A stretch of DNA of 64,000 bases from Endozoicomonas elysicola (lineage in GTDB: Bacteria; Pseudomonadota; Gammaproteobacteria; Pseudomonadales; Endozoicomonadaceae): the NCBI RefSeq assembly GCF_000710775.1, contig NZ_JOJP01000001.1, forward strand, positions 438,764 to 502,763, written 5' to 3'. The stretch's first letter is position 1. Every line of letters begins with the position of its first letter. The notes beneath the pieces are model-generated. The model made no database searches. It had not been told where the DNA came from and saw only the letters and a list, made by a program, of their open reading frames with translations. Shown piece by piece: positions 1-8,588 of the stretch. Both the position numbers and the translations under genes were made by a program.

Positions 1-488
1 TGGTGGTTGGTCAGGTCAGTCTCGGTGGGTGGACGAGCTCCAACTATGCAGCGCTTGCCTGTCCTGATCTGCCCATGTGTCAGGGGCAATGGTTGCCACC
101 CATGAATTTTGAGGAAGGGTTTGATGTGGGGCAGGATATAGGTCCAAATTATCTGGGTGGGCAGCTGCACGCTGAAGCCAGAACGGCCATACATTTTGCG
201 CATCGAGTGGGAGCATTACTGACCGTAATATTACTGACGTTGCAAATGCTTATTGCACTCAAAGTGTCGTTCAGGGTTGGCGGACCTGTTGGGTCAACGG
301 TTCGAAAAATGATGCTGCTGATTATGGTTATGTTGACGGTTCAAGTCGGGCTTGGCCTCAGCAATATAATCTGGAGTCTGCCATTGAGTATTGCCGTAGC
401 GCATAACTTGGGTGGTGCGTTGTTATTGTTATCGCTGGTGGCCTATAACTACTTCTTATTCGGCGGCAGCAGGAGGGCTGGAGCATGA
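1..488 (+). CDS. ctaA: Heme A synthase (CtaA/COX15 family), C-terminal part
   Basis: This is the C-terminal 161 residues of an integral membrane protein whose start lies before the window. The family converts heme O to heme A for aa3-type cytochrome oxidase. The visible part has a loop with a cysteine pair (CPDLPMC), a histidine-bearing segment (FAHRVGALL) followed by further hydrophobic helices, and a second histidine near the end ([13 protein letters not shown]), matching the heme-ligand helices of COX15/CtaA. Its stop overlaps the ctaB start by 4 nt (ATGA), so the two are probably translationally coupled. The name rests on these motifs and on the ctaB and SCO neighbours. Confidence 0.9.
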   Translation, partial: VVGQVSLGGWTSSNYAALACPDLPMCQGQWLPPMNFEEGFDVGQDIGPNYLGGQLHAEARTAIHFAHRVGALLTVILLTLQMLIALKVSFRVGGPVGSTVRKMMLLIMVMLTVQVGLGLSNIIWSLPLSIAVAHNLGGALLLLSLVAYNYFLFGGSRRAGA

Positions 489-1387
489 GTCAAAGTAATG
501 TATTACAGGCAGGGAGTGCCCACTGGCGGGATTATCTTGAGCTGACCAAGCCTAAGGTTGTCGCGCTGATGATTTTAACGTCTGTTATTGGTATGTACCT
601 GGCGACGCCTGGTTGGGTGCCTCTGGATATTCTGTTCTTCGGTAATCTGGGGATTGCTCTTTGTGCTGGTGCCGCCGCAGTGATTAATCACGTTGTTGAT
701 CGCCAGATTGATACCGTGATGGCGAGAACTCATAAGCGGCCGGTGGCCACTGGTAGGGTTGAACCACTTCAGGCAGTCATGTTTGCCTTTATTATCGGTT
801 CGCTGGGCATGGCCATGCTGTTTGTGCTGGTTAATCCTCTGACGGCCTGGTTAACGTTTGCCTCCCTGATGGGCTATGCGGTGGTGTATACACTGATTCT
901 TAAACGGGCAACACCACAGAATATTGTTATTGGTGGACTGGCCGGTGCGGCCCCTCCTCTGCTCGGTTGGACTGCTGTTACCGGACAGTTCGAAGGCCAT
1001 GGTCTTTTGCTGGTACTGATTATTTTTGCCTGGACACCACCTCACTTCTGGGCACTGGCGATCCACCGTAAAGAGGAGTATGCCAAAGCGGATGTTCCCA
1101 TGCTGCCCGTCACTCATGGCGAGGCTTACACCAAACTCCATATTCTGCTCTATACCATCATCATGTTCGTGGTCACCATGTTGCCATTTCTGACGGGGAT
1201 GAGTGGGGTGATCTATTTGATAGGGGCAACCCTTCTTGGTGCTCGTTTTCTGTACTGGTCGGTTGTTCTGCTTCGTGACAGCAGACCTCATGCCGCCATC
1301 AAGACCTTCAAGTTTTCGATAACCTATTTGATGCTGCTGTTTGTGGTGTTGCTGGTGGACCACTATTCATTTTATCTCTGGGTGTAA
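485..1387 (+). CDS. ctaB: Protoheme IX farnesyltransferase (heme O synthase)
   Basis: A 300-aa UbiA-superfamily prenyltransferase that transfers farnesyl from farnesyl diphosphate to protoheme, making heme O, the substrate of the preceding heme A synthase. The first aspartate-rich motif is clear ([19 protein letters not shown], about residues 69-87), and about nine hydrophobic segments span the protein. A second polar loop ([16 protein letters not shown], near residue 195) is also typical. The ATG overlaps the ctaA stop and has a GGAG-type ribosome site in the ctaA coding end. It lies in a ctaA-ctaB-SCO operon for cytochrome c oxidase assembly. Confidence 0.97.
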   Translation: MSQSNVLQAGSAHWRDYLELTKPKVVALMILTSVIGMYLATPGWVPLDILFFGNLGIALCAGAAAVINHVVDRQIDTVMARTHKRPVATGRVEPLQAVMFAFIIGSLGMAMLFVLVNPLTAWLTFASLMGYAVVYTLILKRATPQNIVIGGLAGAAPPLLGWTAVTGQFEGHGLLLVLIIFAWTPPHFWALAIHRKEEYAKADVPMLPVTHGEAYTKLHILLYTIIMFVVTMLPFLTGMSGVIYLIGATLLGARFLYWSVVLLRDSRPHAAIKTFKFSITYLMLLFVVLLVDHYSFYLWV

Positions 1388-1396
1388 GGAGTACCT

Positions 1397-2053
1397 GTGG
1401 ACACAGAAAGGAGTAAGGGAGTGAAGAAGACGGTCACTATTTTGCTGGCAGCCGTCGCCGTGGTACTTGGGCTGACGGCGAATAAGTTCATGAACAAGCC
1501 GGCTTTATCTAAAGAGCAGCTGCAGCAGATGGGGGCGGTGGTGTTTGATACACCCAGGGCTTTCACCATGGAGGGGTTGGTTGACCATAATGGCCAGCCA
1601 TTTGCCGCAGAAAATCTTAAAGGACGCTGGAGCCTGGTCTATTTCGGTTTTACCTTCTGTCCTGATATCTGCCCGGCAACGCTGAGCCAGTTAAATAAGC
1701 TGGATGCACTGCTTAAGGAAAAGTCTCCGGAACTGGCGAAAGATATGCAGTACCTTATGGTGTCGGTGGATCCACGAAGAGATACGCCTGAAAAACTGAA
1801 AGGCTATGTGCCCTACTTCAATAAGGACTTTGTTGGGGTAACGGGAGAAATTACCAATATTTATAATCTTGCGGTTCAAATGAATGTGCCGTTTACACCG
1901 GTGGTTGATCCTGAGGATGAGTTTTACCTGGTGGATCATGGGGCAAATCTGGCATTGATTAATCCGAAAGGGGATTATCATGGGTTTATCCGGCCACCTT
2001 TGGAGCCGGAGAAGCTGATGGCTGCGATGACAAGCATTAATAAGCTTAAATGA
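1397..2053 (+). CDS. SCO1/SenC family copper chaperone
   Basis: A 218-aa thioredoxin-fold protein with one N-terminal membrane anchor. SCO proteins deliver copper to the CuA site of cytochrome oxidase. The copper ligands are visible: CPDIC (CxxxC, about residues 91-95) and the downstream histidine in LVDHGANLALI (about residue 180). Two GTG starts are possible, at 1397 and 1421, each preceded by an AAGGAG-like site. The second gives a tidier anchor (MKKTVTILLAAVAVV). It lies 9 nt after ctaB in the same direction, so it is probably co-transcribed. In Pseudomonas a SCO gene also follows ctaB. Confidence 0.93.
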   Translation: MDTERSKGVKKTVTILLAAVAVVLGLTANKFMNKPALSKEQLQQMGAVVFDTPRAFTMEGLVDHNGQPFAAENLKGRWSLVYFGFTFCPDICPATLSQLNKLDALLKEKSPELAKDMQYLMVSVDPRRDTPEKLKGYVPYFNKDFVGVTGEITNIYNLAVQMNVPFTPVVDPEDEFYLVDHGANLALINPKGDYHGFIRPPLEPEKLMAAMTSINKLK

Positions 2054-2091
2054 TCATTCAATCAGAAAGGTTATATCTTACTTATGAGGAA

Positions 2092-2125
2092 ACCTGCTTT
2101 GATCTGGTAAGGAAACAAAGCAGGT
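2092..2125. terminator. Hairpin between SCO gene and the convergent 681-aa gene
   Basis: A perfect 10-bp inverted repeat (ACCTGCTTTG / CAAAGCAGGT) with a 14-nt loop lies between two convergent genes. There is no good T tract on either side, so it may act as an RNA 3' end stabiliser rather than a classical terminator. Confidence 0.4.
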
Positions 2126-2145
2126 ATAATAGATAAAGAGTCTGA

Positions 2146-4191
2146 TTACTGCCGTTTGGGTTTGGCTTGTACTTTGCTCTTTATGTTTGTCCATGCACTA
2201 TGCTCAGCTTCGGCGAAATCACTAGCATCCCGTTTCATTCGTCGATCTACCGCTTCAGCTGCAGCATGATCTATAGCTGCTTCAATCTCATCGCTTAAGC
2301 TCTTGCCTGCCATGAGTTTTCTGTATTCTTGTAATGTATGTACAGGAATCAGGTTGATTTCATCATCCTCAAAATCAACATTCGATCTCAGGTTTTTCTG
2401 TAAGGCTTCATCGCTTTTTTTACGATAATCAGATGCTGAAGAGACCAAATTATATTTATCTCTAAGTTGCCAGCAGGCACTTTTTACTGGGTGTGCATCA
2501 CCTTTCTCTTTTGCTCTATCCTTGAGCTGAACAGCTTTACTGTTATAGTAATCTAAAATAAGTTGCGTGGGCTTAAAACCGCTCATTCCTTCAGCTTTGA
2601 AAGCCTTTAATCGATCAGACATGCTCTGGTTAGAGCTGTCACTCCAGTTTGGTTTCTTCGCTCCTTCTGATTTACTTATATAATCTGTCTCAGCTGCATC
2701 TAGTAGATCGTTTAACTCCTGATCTGTATCAGCTTCATCCAATATTTTTTGGTCGTTTTCACGCATTTTCATCAACTCTGCTCTAAGTTCATCCTTCCAG
2801 TTGGCTCTCAGCTTTGAATGATTAGCTAAGTCATGATCACTTTTGGACAAAATCAAATTTTTTATTTTTGGGCTGTTAATTACTTTCAGGAAAGACTTTA
2901 ATCTTTGTACATTCGCAGGGTCAAACATATGTGCAACCCAGCCAGATTTATCCTTTCTCATATGCATTTCTAAAAGTTTAAAATTAGACTCTCGAAGCAC
3001 TTGTTGAGGTGGAAAGGCTCGACCACTTGACTTTACCATTCCCGTAACCAAATCTTCTGGCAACTTATCCATTTCACCTCTTGAGATCATATGGACTATT
3101 GCCTGTGCCAGTTTTTCATTTTGGTTTTTTTCACCTGTTTTAATTCCCTTGAATAATTCCTTAGGCAGGCTTTTAGGATCATATGCAGCAACTACTTCTA
3201 CCATACCTTTTGGTAACTTAACTTTGCCACTGGCCGTTTCTTTCTCTATTCCTTTAAACATATCTTTAGTTACACCTTCTGGAAGATCGCCATGATCATC
3301 TCTGGCAATCAATCTGAGTAACTGTATGCTTTGTTTATCATCTTTAGCCATTGCAAACAGGGTTTTAAGGCCAAGATGTCTAGAATGGGCATCTTCAACA
3401 CGTTTAATATTATTTACTACTTTTCGAGTTAATTGATTTACATAATGGTCACGTTCAGTAGAGCAAAACATGTCGAAAGTATATTGATCAAAAATCTCTT
3501 GACTTATCGTTTTTATCCCCAATGCTTGCATGGCCTCTGTTGTTGCCTCTGGTAGAGTCTCTGGATTGATAACTACCGGATCATCATCTGCAAACAGTGC
3601 TTCAAATTTTTCTTCTTTAGTAAGTGGTGTTCTTAAATTTGTTTTAGGAATTACAACTTTTCCATTTGCGATGGGAGCTGTACTTTGAAAAGCTGGTTTC
3701 GCCGTGACAAGAGTATTTTGTAGATTTTGACGCTGAGGTGGTCTTTGAGCTTGGCTTTTCAGAGTACCTGAATTCCCTGTGGGTTTGCCGGTATTCTTTT
3801 TCCTATTTTGAATTTCTGCAAGTAAGTCACCCTGTGCCGCATCTGACCTGGATTTTGCTTGTTTTGCAAACTTTTCTTGTGCTTTCAATGCCGCTTCTGA
3901 CTGCACTTTTTTCTTACCTTGATTCCAGGTCTTTTCAGGGGCGGCAGCCGTTAGCTGTCCAATTCCAGGAGGCGGAGGCGGAGGTGGAGCTGGAGCTAAA
4001 GGTGCTCCAGCAGCTACATTGCTACTAGGCTGGGTTTGGGCGAATGATCTCTTATACAGGGGGGTTGTTTCAATAGCATCACCCTGCCCGTTTACTTCCG
4101 GTTGTGTAGAGGTTTGCTTATTATCATTTAAATTGTTGTTTTCAATTTTTTGTTTTGGTTTTAAGACTGATTGGCCGAAAATACTATCCAT
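2146..4191 (-). CDS. Hypothetical 681-aa protein with polyproline stretch and WH2-like motif
   Basis: I recognise no full-length family. Residues 1-60 are hydrophilic. Residues 64-76 are proline-rich and end in seven prolines plus glycine. About 45 residues later comes DLLAEIQNRKKNTGK (122-136), which resembles the LLxxI core and basic tail of actin-binding WH2 motifs, although the canonical LKKT is not exact. Residues 300-385 contain four LPxx(L/M/V)-type repeats (near 303, 326, 342, 377), two ending FKGI. The rest is charged and predicted helical. There is no signal peptide. The gene and its roughly 160-bp upstream region are clearly AT-rich, suggesting transfer. The polyproline-WH2 order is that of actin nucleators and some bacterial effectors; an effector role is inference. 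Confidence 0.7.
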   Translation of the reverse strand: MDSIFGQSVLKPKQKIENNNLNDNKQTSTQPEVNGQGDAIETTPLYKRSFAQTQPSSNVAAGAPLAPAPPPPPPPGIGQLTAAAPEKTWNQGKKKVQSEAALKAQEKFAKQAKSRSDAAQGDLLAEIQNRKKNTGKPTGNSGTLKSQAQRPPQRQNLQNTLVTAKPAFQSTAPIANGKVVIPKTNLRTPLTKEEKFEALFADDDPVVINPETLPEATTEAMQALGIKTISQEIFDQYTFDMFCSTERDHYVNQLTRKVVNNIKRVEDAHSRHLGLKTLFAMAKDDKQSIQLLRLIARDDHGDLPEGVTKDMFKGIEKETASGKVKLPKGMVEVVAAYDPKSLPKELFKGIKTGEKNQNEKLAQAIVHMISRGEMDKLPEDLVTGMVKSSGRAFPPQQVLRESNFKLLEMHMRKDKSGWVAHMFDPANVQRLKSFLKVINSPKIKNLILSKSDHDLANHSKLRANWKDELRAELMKMRENDQKILDEADTDQELNDLLDAAETDYISKSEGAKKPNWSDSSNQSMSDRLKAFKAEGMSGFKPTQLILDYYNSKAVQLKDRAKEKGDAHPVKSACWQLRDKYNLVSSASDYRKKSDEALQKNLRSNVDFEDDEINLIPVHTLQEYRKLMAGKSLSDEIEAAIDHAAAEAVDRRMKRDASDFAEAEHSAWTNIKSKVQAKPKRQ

Positions 4192-4349
4192 GATGAAACT
4201 CCCTTTTGCATCATTTTGAGCAATATTCTTAACAAATAGTTGCGTGTGAGCAATTAGACTTTGGTGTTTGATAATTTCTTATATAAATTGTAGGCTTTAA
4301 TTTTTTTTTATTTATAATATATAAAATAATTTTTATTCTATTTTTATAT

Positions 4350-4373
4350 AAAGCCAGCTAATGCTGGCTTTTT
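4350..4373. terminator. Hairpin at the znuB 3' end
   Basis: A 9-bp stem AAAGCCAGC / GCTGGCTTT with a 4-nt loop overlaps the znuB stop codon. T runs flank it more strongly on the + strand, but only the - strand carries a gene ending here. It is probably the end of the zur-znuCB transcript. Confidence 0.55.
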
Positions 4374-5157
4374 AATACTTTTTCTTAACGATCTGAGTCA
4401 TTAAAAAGAGTATAAAGCTGGATACAACCACTGAAGGTCCTGCAGGAGTATCAAAATACCATGAAGCGGCTAAACCACCAGAAACACCCATAATTCCCAG
4501 TAGAGCTGCAAAAACAACCATTTGTTCTGGTGTTTTGGCAAAGCGCTGGGCTGTAGCGGCTGGAATAATCATCAGAGAGGTAATTAAAAGAACACCTACA
4601 ATCTTCATGGCTACTGCAATCACCAGTGCCATCAACAGGGTTAGTACCATTCTGAGCTTCCTGACCGGAATACCTTCGACCTGGGCAAGCTCGGCATGAA
4701 CGGACATGGCTAGCATAGGTTTCCATAGCCATGCCAGAGTTGCCAGAACCAGAAATCCTCCGCCATATATCCAACAAAGATCAGTTGGGCCGGTCGCCAG
4801 CAGATCCCCAAACAGGTATGACATCATATCTACACGGACATTATCCGCAAAACTAATGGTGACCAGACCAATAGAAAGAGAGCTATGGGCAAGTATTCCC
4901 AGAAGAGTATCAGAGGCAATACGTTGTTTTTCTTGAAAGCTTATCAGGATAATAGCGACCATCAGTGAGCTGAATATAACGGCCAGATTGATATTAATAT
5001 TCAGCATCAGCCCCAGCGAGACCCCAAGCAAAGCCGAGTGAGAGAGGGTATCACCAAAATAAGCCATTTTCCGCCAGACAACAAAGCAGCCAAGAGGGGC
5101 TGCCAGCATGGCTACGCCATAGCCTGCCAGCAAGGCGTACAGAAGTATATCAGGCAT
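4372..5157 (-). CDS. znuB: Zinc ABC transporter permease ZnuB
   Basis: A 261-aa ABC-3 family permease with seven to nine hydrophobic helices (LLYALLAGYGVAMLAAPLGC at the N-terminus), the inner-membrane channel of the ZnuABC high-affinity zinc importer. It has the family features GDTLSHSALLGV (about 35-46) and the ...GVLLITSLMIIPAATA... stretch near residue 190. It overlaps the last base of znuC (TAATG) and is third in zur-znuC-znuB. The usual partner znuA is not adjacent but lies at 50.6 kb. Confidence 0.96.
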   Translation of the reverse strand: MPDILLYALLAGYGVAMLAAPLGCFVVWRKMAYFGDTLSHSALLGVSLGLMLNININLAVIFSSLMVAIILISFQEKQRIASDTLLGILAHSSLSIGLVTISFADNVRVDMMSYLFGDLLATGPTDLCWIYGGGFLVLATLAWLWKPMLAMSVHAELAQVEGIPVRKLRMVLTLLMALVIAVAMKIVGVLLITSLMIIPAATAQRFAKTPEQMVVFAALLGIMGVSGGLAASWYFDTPAGPSVVVSSFILFLMTQIVKKKY

Positions 5158-5930
5158 TATTGGCTTCCTTTTGAGGGAGCGTTCTGTGATTCAAGAACAT
5201 GGCCATCAACGCCATGGTGGTGGTCATGGTGATGAGTGTATATGGCGAGTTCATCCGATTCTCCGCCAAACAGGCGAAGATAGGCAGGGTGTTTTTTTAC
5301 CTGGTGGGGGTGGCCAGAACAGCAGACATGCTGGTTAATACAAACTACCTTATCGGTGGAGGCCATGACCAGGTGAAGGTCATGGGAAACCATCAAAACA
5401 GCACAGCTTTCCTGATTCTTAGACTCATTACGAATATCAGTAATGAGTTGATAAAGCTCCTTTTGTCCTGTGACATCAACTCCCTGAACCGGCTCATCCA
5501 GAACCAGGAGGTGAGGCTTATGAAGAAGTGCCCGGGCCAGCAAAACACGTTGTAGCTCTCCCCCGGAAAGTGACTGAAGGGGCGACTGAAGAACATGCGC
5601 AACACCGGTACGGCTAAGAGCGTCATTAACGGCTGTCAGGCGACAGCCAGTCAGCCTCAGAAACCGGTTGACGGTCAAGGGCATGGTGTCATTAACATGC
5701 AGCTTTTGAGGCATATAGCCAATACGAAGCCCCTTTCTGATTAATCGTTGACCAGAAGAGGGTTCCTGAAGCCCAAGAGCTATCCGAACGAGTGTCGTTT
5801 TACCCGCACCATTGGGTCCAATCAGTGTAACTATCTCACCTGAGTGTACTTGCAGGTTGATCCCTGTAAGCACATCTCTATTCTGGAATTTCATCCAGAT
5901 GTTGCTCAACTCTATGAGTGGCTGATTCAT
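5157..5930 (-). CDS. znuC: Zinc ABC transporter ATP-binding protein ZnuC
   Basis: A 257-aa ABC ATPase that powers zinc import with ZnuB and ZnuA. Walker A is GPNGAGKTT (about residues 38-46), the ABC signature is LSGGELQR (about 120), Walker B is [13 protein letters not shown] (about 140), and the H-loop histidine is in MVSHDLH. The C-terminus is histidine-rich ([15 protein letters not shown]), as often seen in ZnuC and plausibly zinc-binding. It starts 14 nt after zur and overlaps znuB by one base, so a single Zur-controlled transcript is expected. Confidence 0.97.
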   Translation of the reverse strand: MNQPLIELSNIWMKFQNRDVLTGINLQVHSGEIVTLIGPNGAGKTTLVRIALGLQEPSSGQRLIRKGLRIGYMPQKLHVNDTMPLTVNRFLRLTGCRLTAVNDALSRTGVAHVLQSPLQSLSGGELQRVLLARALLHKPHLLVLDEPVQGVDVTGQKELYQLITDIRNESKNQESCAVLMVSHDLHLVMASTDKVVCINQHVCCSGHPHQVKKHPAYLRLFGGESDELAIYTHHHDHHHGVDGHVLESQNAPSKGSQ

Positions 5931-5944
5931 AACTTAGTGATTCT

Positions 5945-6427
5945 TCATTTGGTTCTGCAGTTTGTACACAAGCCAGCCAATTCTATTGAGGTGTCGGTAA
6001 TGGTAAAACCGTGATCAATAGCACAGCCTTGCAGTGATTGATCAATAGTAGGGTGTTCTATCTCAATGGTGGTCCGGCATTTAGTACAGATGAGAAAGCA
6101 GCTGTTATGTTGAGTGTTTGGGCGGCTGCAGCCAATATAAGCATTGATTGATGATAAGCGGTGAACCAGGCCCTGCTCCTGGAGAAAATCCAACGCTCGA
6201 TACACGGTTGGAGGTTGAGCTGGCTTGGATTGCCCTTGGGTCAGTTCTGCCAGTATTTCATAGGCTCCAACCGGGCAGTGGCTCTGCCAGACCAGTTCCA
6301 GTACTTTTTCCCTCAAGGCCGTCAGACGAACGCCGCGATCCCGACAAAGAGTCTGGGCTTTATGTAAAGCGTCATAAATACAGCGCTTGTGGTTATGAGG
6401 TGTATATGGGGTAAGTTGACCGGTCAT
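5945..6427 (-). CDS. zur: Zinc uptake regulator Zur (Fur family)
   Basis: A 160-aa Fur-family repressor that uses zinc as co-repressor. The winged-helix region is residues 25-95 (LTALREKVLELVWQ, then the recognition area PPTVYRALDFLQEQGLVHRL). The structural zinc site shows as two CxxC pairs, CTKC (about 118) and CTNC near the C-terminus. The HHHDH-type iron site of Fur is absent. It is the first gene of zur-znuCB. A Zur box lies about 28 bp upstream of the start, so the operon is probably autoregulated. In Pseudomonas zur and znuA are divergent neighbours; here the divergent gene is an unrelated small protein. Confidence 0.95.
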   Translation of the reverse strand: MTGQLTPYTPHNHKRCIYDALHKAQTLCRDRGVRLTALREKVLELVWQSHCPVGAYEILAELTQGQSKPAQPPTVYRALDFLQEQGLVHRLSSINAYIGCSRPNTQHNSCFLICTKCRTTIEIEHPTIDQSLQGCAIDHGFTITDTSIELAGLCTNCRTK

Positions 6428-6454
6428 ACGGTATATTAGTTGTAAACAATCGTG

Positions 6455-6471
6455 GTGTTATATTATAACTT
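6455..6471. promoter_or_regulatory. Zur box upstream of zur-znuCB
   Basis: A near-perfect palindrome GTGTTATATTATAACTT, 28-44 bp upstream of the zur ATG. Its core TGTTATA-T-TATAAC agrees with the known gammaproteobacterial Zur operator and is the same core as the box upstream of znuA at 50563-50579. Confidence 0.85.
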
Positions 6472-6588
6472 TTTTGTTTGAATTTATATAAAGCAATGTC
6501 ATTTCCACCCTCTATCTTCAATAAGGGCTATCATACTTAAACAAGCTGGAAAAACGGAAGAATAATCAATATTGCAAGGAGCAGTACT

Positions 6589-7014
6589 ATGGCAATTGGT
6601 AAGGTTTATAATCCCGTTCAGACACTAGGAAATAATGAGAAGCTTCCTGAAGCAAACAAACCAGATCCTAAAAAATCACATACAAGAGGAATTTGGAGTT
6701 CGGCAGAATTTAAAATCAGAGGTCAGGTTGGACTAGTTAAACCGAGCAATGATCAATACTTCAAATTTTTAAAAGACAGGAATATTGACTTAATTAAGAA
6801 AGTTGATAGTGGTGAATTAAAGCTTGATGCTGCAATAGAGGAGTTTAAGGGGCAGATCAAGGGGGATAAAAAAACTCATGGTGATAGCGTAACCTCATTA
6901 CCTAGTCATAAATTGAAAGCCCTACCCAAAAGTGAAGAAAATACATCAGAACCAGCTCAGCCTACTCCAGAAAACACTGACTCTGCGAATGAACTTCCAA
7001 AGGACAAATTATAA
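6589..7014 (+). CDS. Hypothetical hydrophilic 141-aa protein
   Basis: Not recognised. A strong AAGGAG site 8 nt before the ATG supports translation. The protein is lysine-rich, lacks cysteine, and has no signal peptide or membrane segment. Residues 50-90 look helical (DQYFKFLKDRNIDLIKK...), and the last 40 residues are disordered with P, S, T and E runs. Codon use is AT-rich compared with zur and thrB on either side, resembling the 681-aa and 2058-aa unknown proteins. It is a single-gene unit ending at a clear terminator. A small secreted or accessory protein is possible, but nothing in the sequence proves it. Confidence 0.65.
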   Translation: MAIGKVYNPVQTLGNNEKLPEANKPDPKKSHTRGIWSSAEFKIRGQVGLVKPSNDQYFKFLKDRNIDLIKKVDSGELKLDAAIEEFKGQIKGDKKTHGDSVTSLPSHKLKALPKSEENTSEPAQPTPENTDSANELPKDKL

Positions 7015-7044
7015 GCTTATCTCAGGTTAAGCGCTGAGAAATCT

Positions 7045-7080
7045 GCCTTCTAGCAAATTTCATGGTTAGAAGGCGTTTTA
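7045..7080 (+). terminator. Terminator of the 141-aa gene
   Basis: Stem GCCTTCTA / TAGAAGGC (8 bp, 14-nt loop) followed by GTTTTA. It lies about 30 nt after the stop of the + strand gene and before the convergent thrB end. Confidence 0.65.
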
Positions 7081-7104
7081 TATCCGTATCAAAAAACTGC
7101 CATA

Positions 7105-8094
7105 TTATTGCAATTTTGAAGCAAAATCATTTGTTCTTAACCTTAGCATTTCTTTGAACTCATTTGGGTCCAGAAAGTGTCGAACCAAGTTGGCCTGATG
7201 TTCTTGATCCATCTGTGATTCCGGATAAACAAAAGTAATCAGCCGTGAAATCCAGAATCTAAATGCTGCTAACTGTAACATTAAAGGCCATGCCTTTTTT
7301 TCTTCCTCAGTAAATGTTCGAACCTGTGCATAGGCCTCAGTTAGTGCTTGCGAACGTTGGTTATCCAACTCAAGTTTATTGGTAAGACACCAGTCGTTTA
7401 CGGTAACGGCAAGGTCATAGATTAACCAGTCATTACAGGCCTGATAGAAGTCGATTACGGCTGAGATTTTTCCCTGATCAAAAAGTACATTGTTATGAAA
7501 CAGGTCTCCATGAATGAGCCCCTTTGGCAGTTTATCAAAAGCTTTAATTGCATTTGATATGTTCTTCCAATGCTCTGTCATGAAGCTGGCATCATCCTGA
7601 TCGAGTAATGGACTAAGCCTTTTTTGCTGGTCATCCAGCCAGGAAAGGCCGCGTTGATTCTCCTGATAAAGGGCGGACCCTTGCCCTGCTATATGGATTT
7701 TTGCCAACATCGTACCAATTTGCTGGCATTGATCCAGAGAGAGATTTCTGGCATCAGGGTGCTGCCCTGCAAAGCATTGCACAATCAAAGTAGGCTTATC
7801 TTTTAACGACTGGAGAGCAATGCCATTCTTATCCCGAACCGGATTGGGTACAGGCAAGCCGGAAGATTTAAGTTCATCCGTATAATTGATAAAAAATGGC
7901 AACGTGTCTGCAGGAAGGTACTCAAAGAGTGTTAATACATAACGCTGGAGATGGCCTTTTTTATCAATATCCAGGAAGTAGTTGGTATTCTCAACTCCGC
8001 TTTCAATGCCCTTAAATGACGTTAAGTCACCAAGGTCATAACGAGTCAGAAGTTGCTCGATATCCTGTTGTGTCAAATGGGTATAAACAGACAT
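7105..8094 (-). CDS. thrB: Homoserine kinase, APH-fold type (ThrB)
   Basis: A 329-aa kinase of the aminoglycoside-phosphotransferase fold. It phosphorylates L-homoserine in threonine synthesis and is unrelated to the GHMP-type ThrB of E. coli but the same family as the Pseudomonas enzyme. The catalytic loop LIHGDLFHNNVLF (about 190-202, HGDxxxxN) and the metal-binding aspartate in AVIDFYQA (about 213) are intact. The N-terminal SGVENTNYFL stretch is typical. It is followed upstream by the DUF2782 gene and polA, the same neighbourhood as in P. aeruginosa. Confidence 0.95.
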   Translation of the reverse strand: MSVYTHLTQQDIEQLLTRYDLGDLTSFKGIESGVENTNYFLDIDKKGHLQRYVLTLFEYLPADTLPFFINYTDELKSSGLPVPNPVRDKNGIALQSLKDKPTLIVQCFAGQHPDARNLSLDQCQQIGTMLAKIHIAGQGSALYQENQRGLSWLDDQQKRLSPLLDQDDASFMTEHWKNISNAIKAFDKLPKGLIHGDLFHNNVLFDQGKISAVIDFYQACNDWLIYDLAVTVNDWCLTNKLELDNQRSQALTEAYAQVRTFTEEEKKAWPLMLQLAAFRFWISRLITFVYPESQMDQEHQANLVRHFLDPNEFKEMLRLRTNDFASKLQ

Positions 8095-8139
8095 GAAGTC
8101 CCTGTTCTTGGATGGTTAGATCTATGGTTCTGTAGGTAT

Positions 8140-8547
8140 TCAGTGCCACTCAAAAATGGTCCATGAAGGCACTAACAGGGCTCGTTTTGTTGGGTCAATG
8201 GGGTTCCCTTCATTATCTGAGGCAATAAGGTAGTAGGGTTTACCTGTTTTAGGAATAACCTGAATGGCATAAAGCTGACCACCAACCCGGTACTCTTTAT
8301 ACGTTCTCGAATCACCGGCACGAATCACTACCGATGTATCATCCCTGTTCTCCAGCTCTTCAGGGCGTAAGTGCTTTGGAATTTTCTTAATCGCTTCATC
8401 GGTAAGTACAACGGCTTTCTGGTTGCTGGACGAGTCCGCATTGATCGTCGATTGATCAGAACCTTCCGGACTGTGAGTAGCACAGCCAAAAAGAAACAAG
8501 GGTAAGAAAGCCAGACCCAACTGCGCTCTTTTTATGGAGGGTTTCAT
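8140..8547 (-). CDS. DUF2782 family lipoprotein
   Basis: A short protein of about 135 aa with a lipoprotein signal (LGLAFLPLFLFGC, cysteine about residue 21) and a C-terminal domain that appears to match DUF2782 (VRAGDSRTYKEYRVGGQLYAIQVIPKTGKPYYL, split here as the core YRVGGQLYAIQVIPK). I chose the ATG at 8547 because GAGG lies 6 nt upstream; two earlier starts at 8580 and 8559 lack a good site. Function unknown. It sits between thrB and polA as in Pseudomonas and is divergent from polA, with a large palindromic repeat in the shared upstream region. Confidence 0.85.
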   Translation of the reverse strand: MKPSIKRAQLGLAFLPLFLFGCATHSPEGSDQSTINADSSSNQKAVVLTDEAIKKIPKHLRPEELENRDDTSVVIRAGDSRTYKEYRVGGQLYAIQVIPKTGKPYYLIASDNEGNPIDPTKRALLVPSWTIFEWH

Positions 8548-8588
8548 CAGGAGCCTCATGATAATTGCGGTGGAAACCATTAAATTGC

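Noticed and set aside
851-1363. Long antisense frame within ctaB
   Set aside because: It is a shadow of the ctaB reading frame, with Q/H-rich composition typical of antisense of membrane-protein genes.
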